DNA of 8,294 bases from an uncultured Prevotellaceae bacterium (lineage in GTDB: Bacteria; Bacteroidota; Bacteroidia; Bacteroidales; Muribaculaceae). The stretch covers positions 1 through 8,294 of the forward strand of contig CAMYCE010000097.1 in assembly GCA_947254205.1 (NCBI GenBank), given 5' to 3'. A program made the position numbers and the translations under genes. Positions 1 to 7,102 of this stretch are shown here, in pieces. Positions within the stretch are counted from its first letter, which is position 1. Each line of letters opens with the position of its first letter. The notes under the pieces were generated by a model that saw only the letters and a list, made by a program, of their open reading frames with translations, was not told the DNA's origin and ran no database searches.

Positions 1-50
1 GACCCTCTGCTTGTAAGGCAGATGCTCTGAACCAGCTGAGCTAAACGCCC
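1..50 (-). tRNA. tRNA-Val (anticodon UAC), partial at window edge
   Basis: On the minus strand the RNA begins GGGCGTT at position 50. It continues through a D arm (GCTC/GAGC around a TGGTTCA-type loop) and an anticodon stem TCTGC/GCAGA that closes the seven-base loop CTTACAA. The anticodon is TAC, at positions 15 to 13, which reads valine GUA and related codons. The gene runs off the left edge after the first variable-loop bases, so the T arm and the 3' acceptor strand are outside the window. The conserved U33 and A37 are present. It has its own promoter just upstream and lies beyond the hairpin that appears to end the protein-gene transcript, so it is probably an independent unit. Confidence 0.93.
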
Positions 51-69
51 TTTCTTGTCGAAAGCGATG

Positions 70-101
70 CAAAGGTAGAACTATTTCTTCAACCATGCAA
101 A
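70..101 (-). promoter_or_regulatory. Bacteroidetes-type housekeeping promoter of tRNA-Val
   Basis: Read on the minus strand, TTTG (positions 101 to 98) is followed by exactly 20 bases and then TACCTTTG (positions 77 to 70). This is a full match to the known Bacteroidetes primary-sigma consensus (TTTG at -33, TAnnTTTG at -7, 19 to 21 bases apart). Transcription would start near position 62 to 66, giving a leader of about 12 to 16 bases before the mature tRNA 5' end at 50. It is the clearest promoter in the window and one of the main reasons for assigning the DNA to Bacteroidetes. Confidence 0.85.
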
Positions 102-144
102 TTTTTCACACGCTTTTTTCAAAAAAATCTTTGGGTTTAATAAT

Positions 145-177
145 AGCTGGCAGTGTTTATGAGGAGCACTGCCAGCT
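145..177 (-). terminator. Hairpin terminator at the end of the protein-gene run
   Basis: Positions 145-155 (agctggcagtg) and 167-177 (cactgccagct) form a perfect 11-bp GC-rich stem around an 11-base loop. It starts 27 bases after the stop codon of the TPR gene and lies before the tRNA-Val promoter, where a terminator for the leftward transcript would be expected. The stem is not followed directly by a U tract: ATTATTAAACCC comes first, and a run of seven T (positions 127 to 121) follows 17 bases further on. It may therefore be a weak intrinsic terminator, or a 3'-end stabilising hairpin after termination or processing further downstream. Confidence 0.65.
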
Positions 178-204
178 TGATGAGACGCCATTGAGGGAGA
201 CAAT

Positions 205-1821
205 CTATTTCACCTCAAAATTGGCTTGATTGCGACTGATTGTTACTTCAAAATCGGAGTGACGACGCACCAGCTTCAAGTTCACATAGGGGTCTTCGTT
301 TACCTTCACTTCAAAAAGGCTTCCATAGCCATTGGCGAGCGCGCTTTCAAGATACTTGAGCGCTTGGTCGTTGTCGCCTATGTCGGAAAGCAACGAAGAG
401 GCATACACATAGGCCTCACCGCCAATGAGCTTTGTGGCTGTGATTTGGTCTTGTGCCCACTTGCGAGCATCATCGTCGCGCCCGAGCTCATGCAGGGCAA
501 AACCTTGCAAGCTCTTCATGTCGGTGCCCGACTTGAGCATCATGCCAAAGTCGGCAAGTGCGGCTTCGCTGTTGTTCAGGCGATATTTATAGATAAATCC
601 ACGCAACAGCAATGCCTCGTTGTGGGTGGGTTGAGTTTTAATTATTTGATTGAGAGTGGCCACAGCTTCCTCGTTTTGACGCTGAGCCACTTGCAAGCGT
701 GCACGCTCCATGAGTAGCGGAGCATAGCCAGCCTTGAGCTTCTCGCCTTGTGCCAACGTTGCCACAGCTGCTTTAAAATTGGCTGTTTTGAGGTTGCGCA
801 AAATGCGAGATTTCAGCACATAGGCATCTACGTTTTTGGCATCAAGCGACAGAGCCTTGTTGATGCTTGCAAGCGCAGCATCAAATTGTGTGAGTTCAAA
901 CTCACACACGGCGGCATCAAAATAAATAGAAGCGTCGTCATAGAACTTGTTGTCGATGATTTGCTTCAGGCTCTTGAGAGCTTGAGCATAGTGAAAATGG
1001 TCTTTGGCAATGTTGGCACGCAAGTAGTAAAAACCACCTTGACGCGGAGCATTGTCGATAGAGTGCTGCAAAGCGTCCATCACCTCGTCGTAGTGATTGT
1101 CGGCCATTGCATAAAGGGCAGGAACTGCCCCATTGCCTCCCGCTCCTCCCACACTCATGGCAAGAATCAGGTCTTGGGCAGCCACTTTATATTGTCCCAT
1201 CTTGTTGAAAATGTCGGCACGATTCACATAGACTTGCGACTCGGCAGGAAACAGCTTCACTGCATCATCAACATAGGATTGCGCTTTGGTAAAGTCGGAG
1301 CGAAGCACTGCCACTTGAGCCAAGCCATAGAGGGCATCGTAGTTTTGTGGACTTTGGCGCAAAATCACATTAAAATTGTTTTCGGCTGTGGTGAGGTCAT
1401 TTTCTTTGAGAGCCAACTTGGCAATCATGTCAACACCGCTCAAGTTGGAAGGGTTGATTTCAAAAGCTCGCTTCAAGTCGGCTTGCTCATCTGAGAGTTT
1501 GCCTTGAGCATCGAGCAACTTGGAGCGCAAGATGAGGGCATCATAGAGCAAGCTCTTCTCTTGTTCGGGAATTTGCTCAATGGCTGTGTTCACATCGCTC
1601 AGCGAGGCGGCAAGATTGCCATTATAGTAATGTTGCATGGCGCGGGCAAAACGAGTGCCATAGTCGCCGGGATTCTCGGCAAGAGCCTCGTCATAGACCT
1701 GCATCACGGCAGCCTTAATCTTTTGGGCCGACGCCACATCATCATCGGCACTTGCCACATGGCAGGCACCACCGGCAAGCACCGCTATCAAAAAAATGAA
1801 ATACTTGATTTTTTTCATCAT
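205..1821 (-). CDS. Exported tetratricopeptide-repeat protein
   Basis: This 538-residue protein is built almost wholly of TPR-like helical pairs. It begins MMKK followed by a hydrophobic stretch (residues 7-19) and an Ala-Ser-Ala site (23-25), which together look like a signal peptide cut before Asp26. Cys20 sits in GGAC, a poor lipobox, so a lipoprotein is less likely. Recognisable repeats lie near residues 50-83, 92-125, 163-226, 298-331 and 365-435. A glycine-rich break (GGAGGNG, 225-231) separates two solenoid halves. The C-terminal segment (about 500-528) resembles the short tail often found at the end of such repeats. TPR solenoids bind proteins or peptides, so a periplasmic scaffold is a reasonable inference, but the partner is unknown. 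The gene starts 12 bases after kdsA and is the last before the hairpin. There are two tandem ATG codons at the start and no Shine-Dalgarno sequence. Confidence 0.85.
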   Translation of the reverse strand: MMKKIKYFIFLIAVLAGGACHVASADDDVASAQKIKAAVMQVYDEALAENPGDYGTRFARAMQHYYNGNLAASLSDVNTAIEQIPEQEKSLLYDALILRSKLLDAQGKLSDEQADLKRAFEINPSNLSGVDMIAKLALKENDLTTAENNFNVILRQSPQNYDALYGLAQVAVLRSDFTKAQSYVDDAVKLFPAESQVYVNRADIFNKMGQYKVAAQDLILAMSVGGAGGNGAVPALYAMADNHYDEVMDALQHSIDNAPRQGGFYYLRANIAKDHFHYAQALKSLKQIIDNKFYDDASIYFDAAVCEFELTQFDAALASINKALSLDAKNVDAYVLKSRILRNLKTANFKAAVATLAQGEKLKAGYAPLLMERARLQVAQRQNEEAVATLNQIIKTQPTHNEALLLRGFIYKYRLNNSEAALADFGMMLKSGTDMKSLQGFALHELGRDDDARKWAQDQITATKLIGGEAYVYASSLLSDIGDNDQALKYLESALANGYGSLFEVKVNEDPYVNLKLVRRHSDFEVTISRNQANFEVK

Positions 1822-1833
1822 TGGGGTAACGCG

Positions 1834-2649
1834 TTATAAGTTATCGATTTCTTGAATTGTTTTTCTAATGGCTGTGAGGCGAGTGAGCAAGCCTTCAAGC
1901 AAATCGAGCTTGAGCATGTTGGCTCCATCGCTCTTGGCCACAGCCGGGTTGGGGTGGGTTTCCACAAAGAGGCCATCGGCCCCCGTGGCAATAGCGGCGC
2001 GAGCAATAGTCTCGATGAGTTGTGGGCGACCTCCCGTGACACCTGCACTTTGATTGGGCTGTTGCAACGAGTGGGTGATGTCCACTATCACTGGCGCATA
2101 ATGGCGCATGACAGGAATGCCTCGCACATCAACAATGAGGTCTTGATAGCCAAAGGTGGTGCCACGCTCGGTGATGGCGACATCATCGTTGCCAGCGTCG
2201 CGCACTTTTTGCACGGCAAACTGCATGGCTTCGGGCGAGAGAAATTGTCCTTTTTTGATATTCACCAGCCTGCCCGTGCGTGCCGCTGCCACGAGCAAGT
2301 CGGTTTGTCGGCACAAGAAAGCAGGAATTTGCAACACATCGACATATTGTGCTACCATCTCAGCCTCATCGGGGGTGTGAATATCGGTCACCACAGGAAT
2401 GTGAAAAGAGTCGGCCACCTTGCGCAAAATTTTGAGCGCAGCTTCATCGCCAATGCCTGTGAAAGAGTCGATGCGCGAGCGGTTGGCCTTGCGATAGCTC
2501 CCCTTAAACACATAGGGAATACCAAGCCGTGAGGTGACTTCTACTGCCTTCTCGGCAATGTCAAGAGCCATGTGCTCGCCCTCGATCACACAAGGGCCTG
2601 CCAGCAAGAAGAAATTGCCTGTGGGCGACGACTGGAGTTGTTTGATCAT
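1834..2649 (-). CDS. kdsA: 3-deoxy-D-manno-octulosonate 8-phosphate synthase (KDO8P synthase), metal-type
   Basis: KdsA is a cytoplasmic enzyme that condenses phosphoenolpyruvate with D-arabinose 5-phosphate to give KDO 8-phosphate, the precursor of the Kdo sugars joining lipid A to the LPS core. The 271 residues have normal family length and form a single TIM-barrel DAHP-synthase/KDO8PS domain. Visible family motifs are LAGPCVIEGE (17-26), GIPYVFKGSYRKANRS (43-58), QIPAFLCRQTDLL (107-119), NIKKGQFLSP (130-139), ERGTTFGY (161-168) and GGRPQ (206-210). Cys20, His193, Glu230 and Asp241 (in KSDGAN) match the four ligands of metal-dependent KDO8P synthases; the metal-independent E. coli type has Asn in place of this Cys. 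The start ATG lies 37 bases after rsmE. No other Kdo-pathway gene is in the window. Confidence 0.97.
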   Translation of the reverse strand: MIKQLQSSPTGNFFLLAGPCVIEGEHMALDIAEKAVEVTSRLGIPYVFKGSYRKANRSRIDSFTGIGDEAALKILRKVADSFHIPVVTDIHTPDEAEMVAQYVDVLQIPAFLCRQTDLLVAAARTGRLVNIKKGQFLSPEAMQFAVQKVRDAGNDDVAITERGTTFGYQDLIVDVRGIPVMRHYAPVIVDITHSLQQPNQSAGVTGGRPQLIETIARAAIATGADGLFVETHPNPAVAKSDGANMLKLDLLEGLLTRLTAIRKTIQEIDNL

Positions 2650-2686
2650 TTCGGAGTTATATTATTTTTATATATGAGATTATCAA

Positions 2687-3427
2687 CTATTTTGACTCAA
2701 AAAAGTGCTTATCGTTTAACTGGTCGATGGCATGGCACACTGCCACTGCATACATGGCGGCCGTCTCGGTGCGCAATCGGCTCTCGCCCAGCGATACCGG
2801 AATGAAGCCTGCATCAAGAGCCATCGCAATTTCTTGGGGGCTAAAGTCGCCCTCCGGCCCAACGACTAGCATCGTGTTTTCTCCTGCCACATATTCTTGT
2901 GCCAGTTGCAACCGACTCGCGCGCGGTAGCATGGGGTCGACATAGGCGATGAATCGCTTGCCATCAAAGGGCTGCTCCACCAGCTTTTTAAATGGCGTGA
3001 GCTCGTCGAGCTGTGGCACAGTGGCCTTGAGAGATTGTTTCATGGCCGAAACCAAGATTTTGCCCACACGCTCGGTTTTGAGCACCTTGCGCTCGCTGTT
3101 GTGACACAGCAGGGGCACAATGCGATCGACTCCCATTTCGGTCACTCGGTCGGCCATGTCTTCGATGCGATCGAGATTTTTGGTAGGAGCCACACACAGC
3201 ACTATCTTGTGTCGCCAATGGGGTGGTTGATGCTCGGTTTTCACTATCTCAACCTTGCAATGCTTGGCATGGGCCAGCGTGATGCGGCAAGTGTAGAGAT
3301 TGCCCTTGCCATCAACTACCTCAATCTCGTCGCCCTCGCACAGTCGCAACACGCGTGTGCAATGTCGCGACTCGTCCTCACTCAAAGTGAGCGTGACTGC
3401 AATATCGGGGCAATAGAATCGAGCCAT
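2687..3427 (-). CDS. rsmE: 16S rRNA (uracil-1498-N3)-methyltransferase RsmE
   Basis: RsmE methylates N3 of U1498 in 16S rRNA, using S-adenosylmethionine, on the 30S subunit. The protein is 246 residues, the usual length. The N-terminal PUA-like RNA-binding part (about 1-70) carries the family pattern H-C-x-R-V-L-R (22-28) and E-V-V-D-G-K-G (36-42). The C-terminal SPOUT methyltransferase domain (about 72-240) has the family's SER motif (111-113) and an AMKQS segment (128-132). It also has the knot signatures LVVGPEGDFSPQEI (187-200) and SLGESRLRTETAA (212-224), which form the SAM pocket. It begins 27 bases after the transporter gene and ends 37 bases before kdsA, consistent with cotranscription. 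No Shine-Dalgarno sequence is seen before the ATG. Confidence 0.96.
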   Translation of the reverse strand: MARFYCPDIAVTLTLSEDESRHCTRVLRLCEGDEIEVVDGKGNLYTCRITLAHAKHCKVEIVKTEHQPPHWRHKIVLCVAPTKNLDRIEDMADRVTEMGVDRIVPLLCHNSERKVLKTERVGKILVSAMKQSLKATVPQLDELTPFKKLVEQPFDGKRFIAYVDPMLPRASRLQLAQEYVAGENTMLVVGPEGDFSPQEIAMALDAGFIPVSLGESRLRTETAAMYAVAVCHAIDQLNDKHFFESK

Positions 3428-3454
3428 AATATAGTTGTAGTGTCAATTAGGCGG

Positions 3455-4780
3455 TTATTTTTCAACCTGCTCGGGATTGTGCTTGTATTGAAACAAGAAC
3501 ATGAACGACACTGCCACAACCAGTGCAAAACCAGCAAAGATGAACCATGGAGTCTGCCAGTCGCCCAGCAAGAAGCCGGTGTCGGTCCAGTGGCAATAGT
3601 GGTTGATAATGGCACCGGCGGCAAGCGTGCCCACGGTAGCGCCCAAGCCGTTGGTCATGAGCATAAACAAGCCCTGCCCCGAAGCTCTCGTGCTGGCATC
3701 ACACTCCTTGTCGACATAGAGGCCACCCGACACATTGAAGAAGTCGAAGGCAACTCCATAGACAAGGCAAGAGAAAATAAACAGGATAACGCCCGGGAAG
3801 GCAGGATTGCCCAAACCAAAGAAGCTAAAGCGCAACACCCAAGCAAACATGGCAATCAACATCACCACCTTAATGCCATAACGCTTCAAGAAGAAAGGAA
3901 TGAGCAAAATGCAGAAGGCTTCGGCTATTTGCGAAAGCGAAACCAGCAAAGTTGCATTGTTGGCGGCAAAGGTGTCGGCAAGTCCTTCTATACCCTTGAA
4001 ACTGGTGATGAAGGGAGTGGCATAGCTATTGGTAACTTGCAACGACATGCCCAACAGAGCCGAGAAAATGAAAAACATAGCCATCTTCTTGGTTTTAAAC
4101 AGCTTGAAGGCATCGAGTCCAAAGGTCTGTGCCAGTGTTTTTTTCTCATCGCTCTTCACAATGCAACATTGTGGCAAGGTGAAGCAATAGAGAAATAGCA
4201 ACAAGCTCAACACACCCGACACCAAAAATTGCCAGTGGGTGTATTGAAACTTAGAGGCACTATTGGCAAAGGTTAGGCCAAACACGCCATTGTCGATCGT
4301 GGAGCAGTTCACAAACCACATGCACACGATGAAACCAACGGTGCCAAACACACGAATGGGCGGGAAGTCCTTGACCGTGTCATAGCCTCCATCTTTAAGA
4401 ATCGTGAAGGCAGCCGTGTTCGACAAAGCGAGGGTGGGCATGTAGAAGGCAACACTCAAGGTATAGATAGTCATAAACAGTGTTTTATCGGGGGTGGGCG
4501 AAGTCATGCCCAGCACAAAGAGGCACAACATGAAGGTTCCTGCCAGCAGGTGGCAGATGCCCAACATGCGCTGAGGCTGAATCCACTTGTCGGCAATGAT
4601 GCCTATGAGGGTGGGCATGAAAATCGAAACGATGCCCTGAATTGCATAAAACCATGAGATTTCGGCTCCCATGCCAGCCTTTCCCAAATAGTTCCCCATG
4701 CAGGTGAGATAGGCTCCCCACACTGCAAACTCAAGGAAATTCATGATCGTAAGTCGGAATTTTACATTTTTCATATTCAT
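3455..4780 (-). CDS. MFS transporter, nucleoside:H+ symporter (NupG/XapB-like) family
   Basis: This is a 441-residue inner-membrane protein with about twelve hydrophobic segments, for example near residues 13-32, 42-62, 73-91, 101-120, 143-157, 183-202, 233-250, 277-296, 303-322, 328-346, 370-391 and 411-430. Features of the nucleoside:H+ symporter family include the start KFRLTIMNFLEFAVWGAYL, the loop motif IADKWI (62-67) between helices 2 and 3, RVFGTVGF (143-150), and YGVAFDFFNVSGGLYVD (341-357). By family it should import nucleosides with protons, but the substrate cannot be read from sequence and other small solutes are possible. Start choice is uncertain by two residues, with ATG at 4780 or 4774; both lie in an A-rich leader with no Shine-Dalgarno sequence. 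The 59-base gap to the upstream gene is the largest in the run, but I found no consensus promoter in it. Confidence 0.85.
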   Translation of the reverse strand: MNMKNVKFRLTIMNFLEFAVWGAYLTCMGNYLGKAGMGAEISWFYAIQGIVSIFMPTLIGIIADKWIQPQRMLGICHLLAGTFMLCLFVLGMTSPTPDKTLFMTIYTLSVAFYMPTLALSNTAAFTILKDGGYDTVKDFPPIRVFGTVGFIVCMWFVNCSTIDNGVFGLTFANSASKFQYTHWQFLVSGVLSLLLFLYCFTLPQCCIVKSDEKKTLAQTFGLDAFKLFKTKKMAMFFIFSALLGMSLQVTNSYATPFITSFKGIEGLADTFAANNATLLVSLSQIAEAFCILLIPFFLKRYGIKVVMLIAMFAWVLRFSFFGLGNPAFPGVILFIFSCLVYGVAFDFFNVSGGLYVDKECDASTRASGQGLFMLMTNGLGATVGTLAAGAIINHYCHWTDTGFLLGDWQTPWFIFAGFALVVAVSFMFLFQYKHNPEQVEK

Positions 4781-4839
4781 TTTACTTTTTTGTTTTTTTA
4801 GAAGATTTATTATTTTTCAGTTTAAAACCAGTGTGTGTG

Positions 4840-5427
4840 TCATGCCTCACCATTTTTCACTTCACGTTGCTTGATTATCGCCTGAATTTCGGCAGCACGC
4901 TCATATTCTTCGCTCTCAACACACTCTTGCAATCGCTTTTTGAGCATGTCGAGGGGCATCTTCGACAAAGGAGGCATGGCACTACCCTCTACCCTATTGC
5001 CCTCGGCATCTTTCATCTCCATCACGATACCCGTTTTTTCCACAATCTCGCGTGTGGTATAGATGGGGGCACCTGTGCGCAGTGCCAAGGCAATGGCGTC
5101 GCTGGTGCGCGAGTCGAGCGAGAGTTGTTGAGTGCCATCGTTGAGTTGAAGCTCGCTCATGAAAACTCCCTCGCTAAACTTGTAGATAAACACCTCCTCG
5201 AGCGAGATGCCAAAGGCGTGAAACATGCTCACCATGAGATCGTGTGACATGGGACGTGGCGGAATGACATTTTCAAGCCTCATAGCAATCGACTGTGCCT
5301 CGGCAATGCCCACCACCACCGGAATGCGACACGGCCCGTCGACCTCGCGCAAGAGCAGAGCATAGGCTCCGCTTTGCACAGGGTTGTAGGTAATGCCCAA
5401 CACCTTGAGTTCTACTTTATCATTCAT
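4840..5427 (-). CDS. Bifunctional nuclease (BFN/DUF151) domain protein with C-terminal UVR motif
   Basis: The 195-residue protein has two parts. Residues 1-135 are a BFN/DUF151 domain, with conserved segments VLGITYNP (9-16), IPVVVGIAEAQSIAM (35-49), PPRPMSHDL (56-64) and DSRTSDAIALALRTGAPIY (105-123). Residues 158-190 form a UVR-type helical hairpin like those of UvrB and UvrC (LKKRLQECVESEEYERAAEIQ). This architecture is common in Bacteroidetes. Plant members of the BFN family have been described as nucleases acting on RNA and DNA, but the bacterial role is poorly defined, so the name is a domain label rather than a proven activity. The UVR hairpin suggests a protein contact. There is no signal peptide, so it should be cytoplasmic. 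It lies 45 bases after mnmA and 59 bases before the transporter gene, and has no Shine-Dalgarno sequence. Confidence 0.9.
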   Translation of the reverse strand: MNDKVELKVLGITYNPVQSGAYALLLREVDGPCRIPVVVGIAEAQSIAMRLENVIPPRPMSHDLMVSMFHAFGISLEEVFIYKFSEGVFMSELQLNDGTQQLSLDSRTSDAIALALRTGAPIYTTREIVEKTGIVMEMKDAEGNRVEGSAMPPLSKMPLDMLKKRLQECVESEEYERAAEIQAIIKQREVKNGEA

Positions 5428-5472
5428 TGCTCATTCATTGTTAAAATCATTTTTTTATTGTTGTTGAGTGCA

Positions 5473-6552
5473 CTACTCCACCTTTTGGCCCGTAATCACG
5501 CCACTGCCATAGCACAACTTGCCTGCAGCATCATAAATCACGGCAAACTGCCCGGGGGCAATGCCTTGCACGTCGTCTTGACTCTCAATCACCCACTCGC
5601 CATCGTGCAGATGGGTGAATTGTGCCTTCATCAACACGGGCGTGTGACGATTCTTGAAAGTGATGTCGACCGGGCCATCGCTACCTTGCCACGGGTTGCC
5701 CGAAATGAAGTGCATCTCGTCGAGATGCAACACACGGCCATATTGCTTGCTGGTGCCATAGCCATTGCTCACATAGAGCACATTGTCGTGCACATTTTTC
5801 TTGACCACATACCACGGACCTCCGCTCAGGCCCAAGCCTTTGCGCTGCCCAATGGTGTGAAACCAGTAGCCATTGTGCTCGCCCAGCTTGCGCCCTGTTT
5901 CGAGTTCGATAATGGCCCCTTTTTTCACGCCCAAGTGTCGCTTGATGAAATCGTTGTAGTTGATTTGTCCCAAGAAACAAATGCCTTGGCTATCTTTGCG
6001 ATAGGCGTTAGGCAAATTCACCTCTTGGGCAATGCGTCGCACATCGCTCTTGGGCATGGTGCCCAGTGGGAACATGAGGTGTTGCAGTTGCTCATAGGTG
6101 ATTTGAGCCAAAAAGTCGGTTTGATCCTTCACCGGGTCGACAGCTGTTGCCAAATATTTGGTGCCATCAATCACCGCCGTCGAGGCATAGTGGCCAGTGG
6201 CAGTGATGTCGAAATCTTTGCCCCAGCGTTGTTCAAAGAAGCCAAACTTGATCATGCGGTTGCACATCATGTCGGGATTGGGGGTGAGTCCGGCTTTCAC
6301 CGTGCGCAGGGCATAGTTCATCACGTTGTCCCAATACTCCTCATGCAACGACACAACCTGCAAGGGCAAACCATATTTTTTGGCAATGAGGGTGCACATT
6401 TCAATGTCTTCTTCGGCCGAGCAATCGCCCTCGCCGTTGTCCATGCCAATGCGTATGTAGAACAGGTTGATGTCGTGCTGTGCCTCTTCAACCAACTTGT
6501 GCACCACAACGGCACTGTCAACTCCACCCGATATTAAAACTGCGATATTCAT
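5473..6552 (-). CDS. mnmA: tRNA-specific 2-thiouridylase MnmA
   Basis: MnmA activates U34 of tRNA-Lys, -Glu and -Gln with ATP and transfers sulfur to make 2-thiouridine, which improves decoding of A/G-ending codons. The 359 residues match the usual length and layout. An N-terminal PP-loop ATPase has SGGVDS (8-13), followed by EYWDNVM (72-78), TPNPDMMCN (90-98) and ATGHYAS (118-124). A central and C-terminal tRNA-binding part follows, with FHTIGQRKGLGLSGGPWYVV (230-249) and IAPGQFAVIYD near the end. Both catalytic cysteines are present: Cys97 in PDMMCN and Cys192 in KDSQGICFLG, the pair that forms the catalytic disulfide/persulfide. Bacteroidetes often carry more than one mnmA copy, so this may be one of several paralogues. 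It follows the DoxX gene by 43 bases and has an unusually good ribosome-binding site for this phylum. Confidence 0.96.
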   Translation of the reverse strand: MNIAVLISGGVDSAVVVHKLVEEAQHDINLFYIRIGMDNGEGDCSAEEDIEMCTLIAKKYGLPLQVVSLHEEYWDNVMNYALRTVKAGLTPNPDMMCNRMIKFGFFEQRWGKDFDITATGHYASTAVIDGTKYLATAVDPVKDQTDFLAQITYEQLQHLMFPLGTMPKSDVRRIAQEVNLPNAYRKDSQGICFLGQINYNDFIKRHLGVKKGAIIELETGRKLGEHNGYWFHTIGQRKGLGLSGGPWYVVKKNVHDNVLYVSNGYGTSKQYGRVLHLDEMHFISGNPWQGSDGPVDITFKNRHTPVLMKAQFTHLHDGEWVIESQDDVQGIAPGQFAVIYDAAGKLCYGSGVITGQKVE

Positions 6553-6560
6553 GCTTCAAT

Positions 6561-6566
6561 CTCCTT
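6561..6566 (-). promoter_or_regulatory. Shine-Dalgarno ribosome-binding site of mnmA
   Basis: On the minus strand AAGGAG (positions 6566 to 6561) ends 8 bases before the mnmA ATG. It is the only strong Shine-Dalgarno sequence I see before a real gene here; the other starts have A/T-rich leaders, as is normal in Bacteroidetes. It supports the ATG at 6552 as the true start and may give mnmA translation a boost independent of the upstream gene. Confidence 0.55.
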
Positions 6567-6595
6567 GTAATTTCTTGGTCATCGTTGCTGTGGCA

Positions 6596-7084
6596 TCAAG
6601 CCTTTTCCAGCACTTCATCGTCTTCTTTGTTGCGGTCGAGCAACAAGGCTATGAGATAGTCGATCGATATTTTGCCCGGGCCAGCCAGCATCATGTAGAT
6701 GAAAATACCCATAAACATCACGGGGTAGCCGGGTTGGAATATAAAGAGCTGATTGCTTGACACGCCCACAGGCCCCATGAGCACACTCTCAACATAGCCC
6801 ATGAGCACAAAAGCCGGCACCACGGCAATGCGGGTCAACAAGCCCAAGATAATGCACGTTGCACACAGCAATTCAATCACTACCACAAGAGTAATCGACA
6901 ACTCAGGCGACATGCCCCAAAATCCCGAAAACGTGGGAGCAATTTCATTGAAATGCAAAATTTGGCGCATGCCAAATTGCAAAAACATGACACCCGTGAA
7001 CAGGCGCAAAAACAATCGCGACAGGTTGCCATAGGTGTGACCCACGCTATAAAGAAACAAGTGTTTTACTGCTTTAGGTACCAT
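6596..7084 (-). CDS. DoxX family integral membrane protein
   Basis: This small membrane protein has 162 residues from the ATG at 7084. An in-frame TTG at 7096 would add four residues, but ATG is preferred. There are four hydrophobic segments (about 21-40, 64-82, 85-104 and 120-136). The DoxX pattern is clear: RLFTGVMFLQFGMRQILHF (27-45) in the first helix, E71 followed by ILGLLTRIAVVPA (79-91), and AGPGKISIDYLI (134-145) after the last helix, with a charged cytoplasmic tail (RNKEDDEVLEKA). DoxX proteins sit in the inner membrane and have been linked to redox and thiol homeostasis in some bacteria, but the biochemical role here is unknown. It starts 18 bases after a thioredoxin-fold protein gene. 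That pairing is suggestive but does not show function, especially since the neighbour lacks a redox CXXC. Confidence 0.88.
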   Translation of the reverse strand: MVPKAVKHLFLYSVGHTYGNLSRLFLRLFTGVMFLQFGMRQILHFNEIAPTFSGFWGMSPELSITLVVVIELLCATCIILGLLTRIAVVPAFVLMGYVESVLMGPVGVSSNQLFIFQPGYPVMFMGIFIYMMLAGPGKISIDYLIALLLDRNKEDDEVLEKA

Positions 7085-7102
7085 AGTGGTGTGCAAAAAA
7101 AA

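Noticed and set aside
3035..4198. A long plus-strand open frame of 387 codons across rsmE and the transporter gene.
   Set aside because: It lies opposite two clearly recognised genes, has an implausible His/Gln-rich composition and matches no known protein. It is an antisense shadow.
4831..4840. Five GT repeats next to the stop codon of the BFN gene, a possible slippage tract.
   Set aside because: It is short and at the very end of the gene, so length change would alter only the intergenic region. There is no sign of phase variation.
5424..5438. A four-codon frame (M-N-E-Q-stop) just before the BFN gene, its stop overlapping the gene's ATG as ATGA.
   Set aside because: It arises from a repeated AATGA in a low-complexity leader and has no ribosome-binding site, so a coupling role cannot be supported.
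5374..6537. A long plus-strand open frame of 387 codons opposite mnmA.
   Set aside because: mnmA on the other strand is unambiguous, with both catalytic cysteines and the PP-loop. The plus frame is a shadow from biased codon use.
7085..7096. A TTG start four codons upstream for the DoxX gene.
   Set aside because: An in-frame ATG at 7084 is available and the extra residues match no family feature.
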